A stretch of DNA of 6,711 nucleotides from Candidatus Zixiibacteriota bacterium (lineage in GTDB: Bacteria; Zixibacteria; MSB-5A5; GN15; PGXB01): contig QNAH01000155.1 in the NCBI GenBank assembly GCA_003641425.1, positions 1-6,711 on the forward strand, read 5' to 3'. The position numbers and the translations under genes were made by a program. The notes under the pieces were generated by a model. That model saw only the letters and a program-made list of their open reading frames with translations, made no database searches and was not told the origin of the DNA. Each line of letters starts with the position of its first letter. Position 1 is the first letter of the stretch. Positions 5,643-6,711 of this stretch are shown here, piece by piece.

Positions 5643-6711
5643 TCACTTTCCGAATAATCCCTTCAGGGCGTCGCCGACTTTGTCCTTAAGCTTATCCTGA
5701 AGCTTATCTTTGGCCGGGGTTAGATCAAGTGTCGGTTTGGGATTTTTGTATGTCCCGCCCAGCTTGAAACCAACCCGGACTCTTCCACTCTCCTTTTCCT
5801 GAAGCATGCCGGCGACACCGGATATCATATTTGATTGCGACAGCAATTCGCTGCTCATTTTCTCGGTCAGAAGAACATCGCCGCTGTAGTCGAGACTGCC
5901 GTCAAAACCAACCGAGCCGGAAACATTCCAGTCGCCCATATTATTGAAAAAGGTCAAGGCATCGAAAATCACGCGGCCGTTTTCGACCTTAAATGAGCTG
6001 GCCAGATCTTTGATCGTTTCTTCCCGTCCGGCCTTAAAGTTGAAACTCTGGGCCATTTTATTAATCAGATCGAAATTGACCAGTTTCGCCTGATTGATCA
6101 GCGCCGAACCGTCCAGCGTCAGCGATTTTATCAGATCCTCCGGTTCCCAGCCGGAAGCATCAAAATCGCCTTTCATATTGACTTTGCCGAAAAGGTGCCC
6201 GCCCAGACTTGTGAATCGGGTCAGGAAATCATTGACCTCGACATCACTGGCATCATACTGACCCGAATATTTCGGATTCTCGAAATCGTTCAGATCAATC
6301 GAGGCCCGGCCGTTTACACTTCCGGTATAAACCTTACCGGTTACATTGGCGGCGTTGATAATCCGATTCTTAATATCGATATCGCCTTTCAAATTCGTGA
6401 ACTCGACCTTTAAATATATCAGTGTGTCAATATTCACGATTCCCTTACCATCGATATCGGGAAGAATAATCGGCGGCAGTGAATCGAGAGGAAGTTCGGC
6501 CAGGTTTACACCCTCGCCGGGAGCCGCCTCGGGAAAAAGTCTGTCGACATCCAACCGATGCGATTTCATCTCGAAACTGAGGAAAGGTTTTTTGGCCTTT
6601 TCCCCGTATCCCGGAAGGAAATATGGGAAAGCATCGGTCAGTTTGCCTTTGAGTACAAAATCCGAAGACGGGAATTTGACGGCCATATTTTCGATATTTA
6701 TATCACGATTA
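5643..6711 (-). CDS. AsmA-like envelope protein (partial, N-terminal part beyond right edge)
   Basis: Open reading continues to the right edge without a start: the residues before the Met at 6686 read NRDINIEN in frame, so that Met is internal. 355 codons are visible. The sequence has the repetitive beta-strand pattern of the AsmA C-terminal region: FVLKGKL near the visible start, then LKGDIDIKNRIINAANVTGK, GSVNGRASIDLNDFENPKYS, HLFGKVNMKGDFDASG, SFKVENGRVIFDAL, DWNVSGSVGFDGSLDYSGD and a closing GGTYKNPKPTLDL. AsmA-family proteins are anchored by an N-terminal helix and span the periplasm, where they form bridge-like grooves linked to outer-membrane and phospholipid homeostasis. The last 25 residues are a Lys/Asp-rich amphipathic helix (KDKLQDKLKDKVGDALKGLF). 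The signal anchor is not in the window, so the exact family member cannot be named. It is followed 48 nt later by cysE on the same strand, with no terminator seen between them. Confidence 0.85.
   Translation of the reverse strand, partial: NRDINIENMAVKFPSSDFVLKGKLTDAFPYFLPGYGEKAKKPFLSFEMKSHRLDVDRLFPEAAPGEGVNLAELPLDSLPPIILPDIDGKGIVNIDTLIYLKVEFTNLKGDIDIKNRIINAANVTGKVYTGSVNGRASIDLNDFENPKYSGQYDASDVEVNDFLTRFTSLGGHLFGKVNMKGDFDASGWEPEDLIKSLTLDGSALINQAKLVNFDLINKMAQSFNFKAGREETIKDLASSFKVENGRVIFDALTFFNNMGDWNVSGSVGFDGSLDYSGDVLLTEKMSSELLSQSNMISGVAGMLQEKESGRVRVGFKLGGTYKNPKPTLDLTPAKDKLQDKLKDKVGDALKGLFGK

Noticed and set aside
6684..6686. ATG at 6686 as the true start of the AsmA-like gene
   Set aside because: The frame is open and AsmA-like upstream to the window edge (NRDINIEN), and no ribosome binding site precedes this ATG, so it is an internal methionine.

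Overview
This window is a housekeeping block of a bacterial chromosome. All six genes lie on the minus strand, so they read from the right edge towards the left. In transcription order they are: the 3' part of an AsmA-like envelope protein gene (cut by the right edge), cysE (serine O-acetyltransferase), a rho-independent terminator, proS (prolyl-tRNA synthetase), and then the compact cluster rimP, nusA, infB (infB cut by the left edge). Coding density is high. The only non-coding gaps are about 48 bp (AsmA/cysE), 162 bp (cysE/proS), 101 bp (proS/rimP), 14 bp (rimP/nusA) and 17 bp (nusA/infB). No stretch over 300 bases lacks a gene. I saw no tRNA, rRNA, CRISPR array, insertion sequence or phage gene.

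The organism looks like a diderm bacterium of roughly balanced base composition. An AsmA-family protein argues for an outer membrane. Shine-Dalgarno sequences (GGAG/GAGG) precede infB, nusA, rimP and proS, and the promoters read as ordinary sigma-70 type (TTGCAT-17-TATCAT with an extended -10; TTGACA-16-TATCTT). That argues against Bacteroidota, which use a different promoter consensus and mostly weak ribosome binding sites. The order proS-rimP-nusA-infB recalls the Firmicute arrangement, but the small genes ylxR and ylxQ usually found there between nusA and infB are absent. The CysE is the short Bacillus-like form. A poorly sampled phylum of the FCB neighbourhood (for example Zixibacteria-like) would fit, but this is inference from gene style only.

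The left half makes and matures the translation and transcription machinery: RimP (30S maturation), NusA (elongation, pausing, termination and antitermination) and IF2 (start of translation). These are probably driven by a promoter just downstream of proS, with possible read-through from proS because no terminator lies between them. The right half is separate. cysE ends in a terminator whose stem overlaps its own stop codon, and proS then has its own promoter. cysE has no visible Shine-Dalgarno or convincing promoter and may be co-transcribed with the AsmA-like gene.

I found no new multi-gene system. The most unusual sequence feature is a perfect 26-bp palindrome inside the cysE coding region. 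Further points are the C-terminal isoleucine of CysE, a NusA with one helix-hairpin-helix domain followed by a charged tail, alternative hairpins in the rimP leader, and the terminator/stop overlap.
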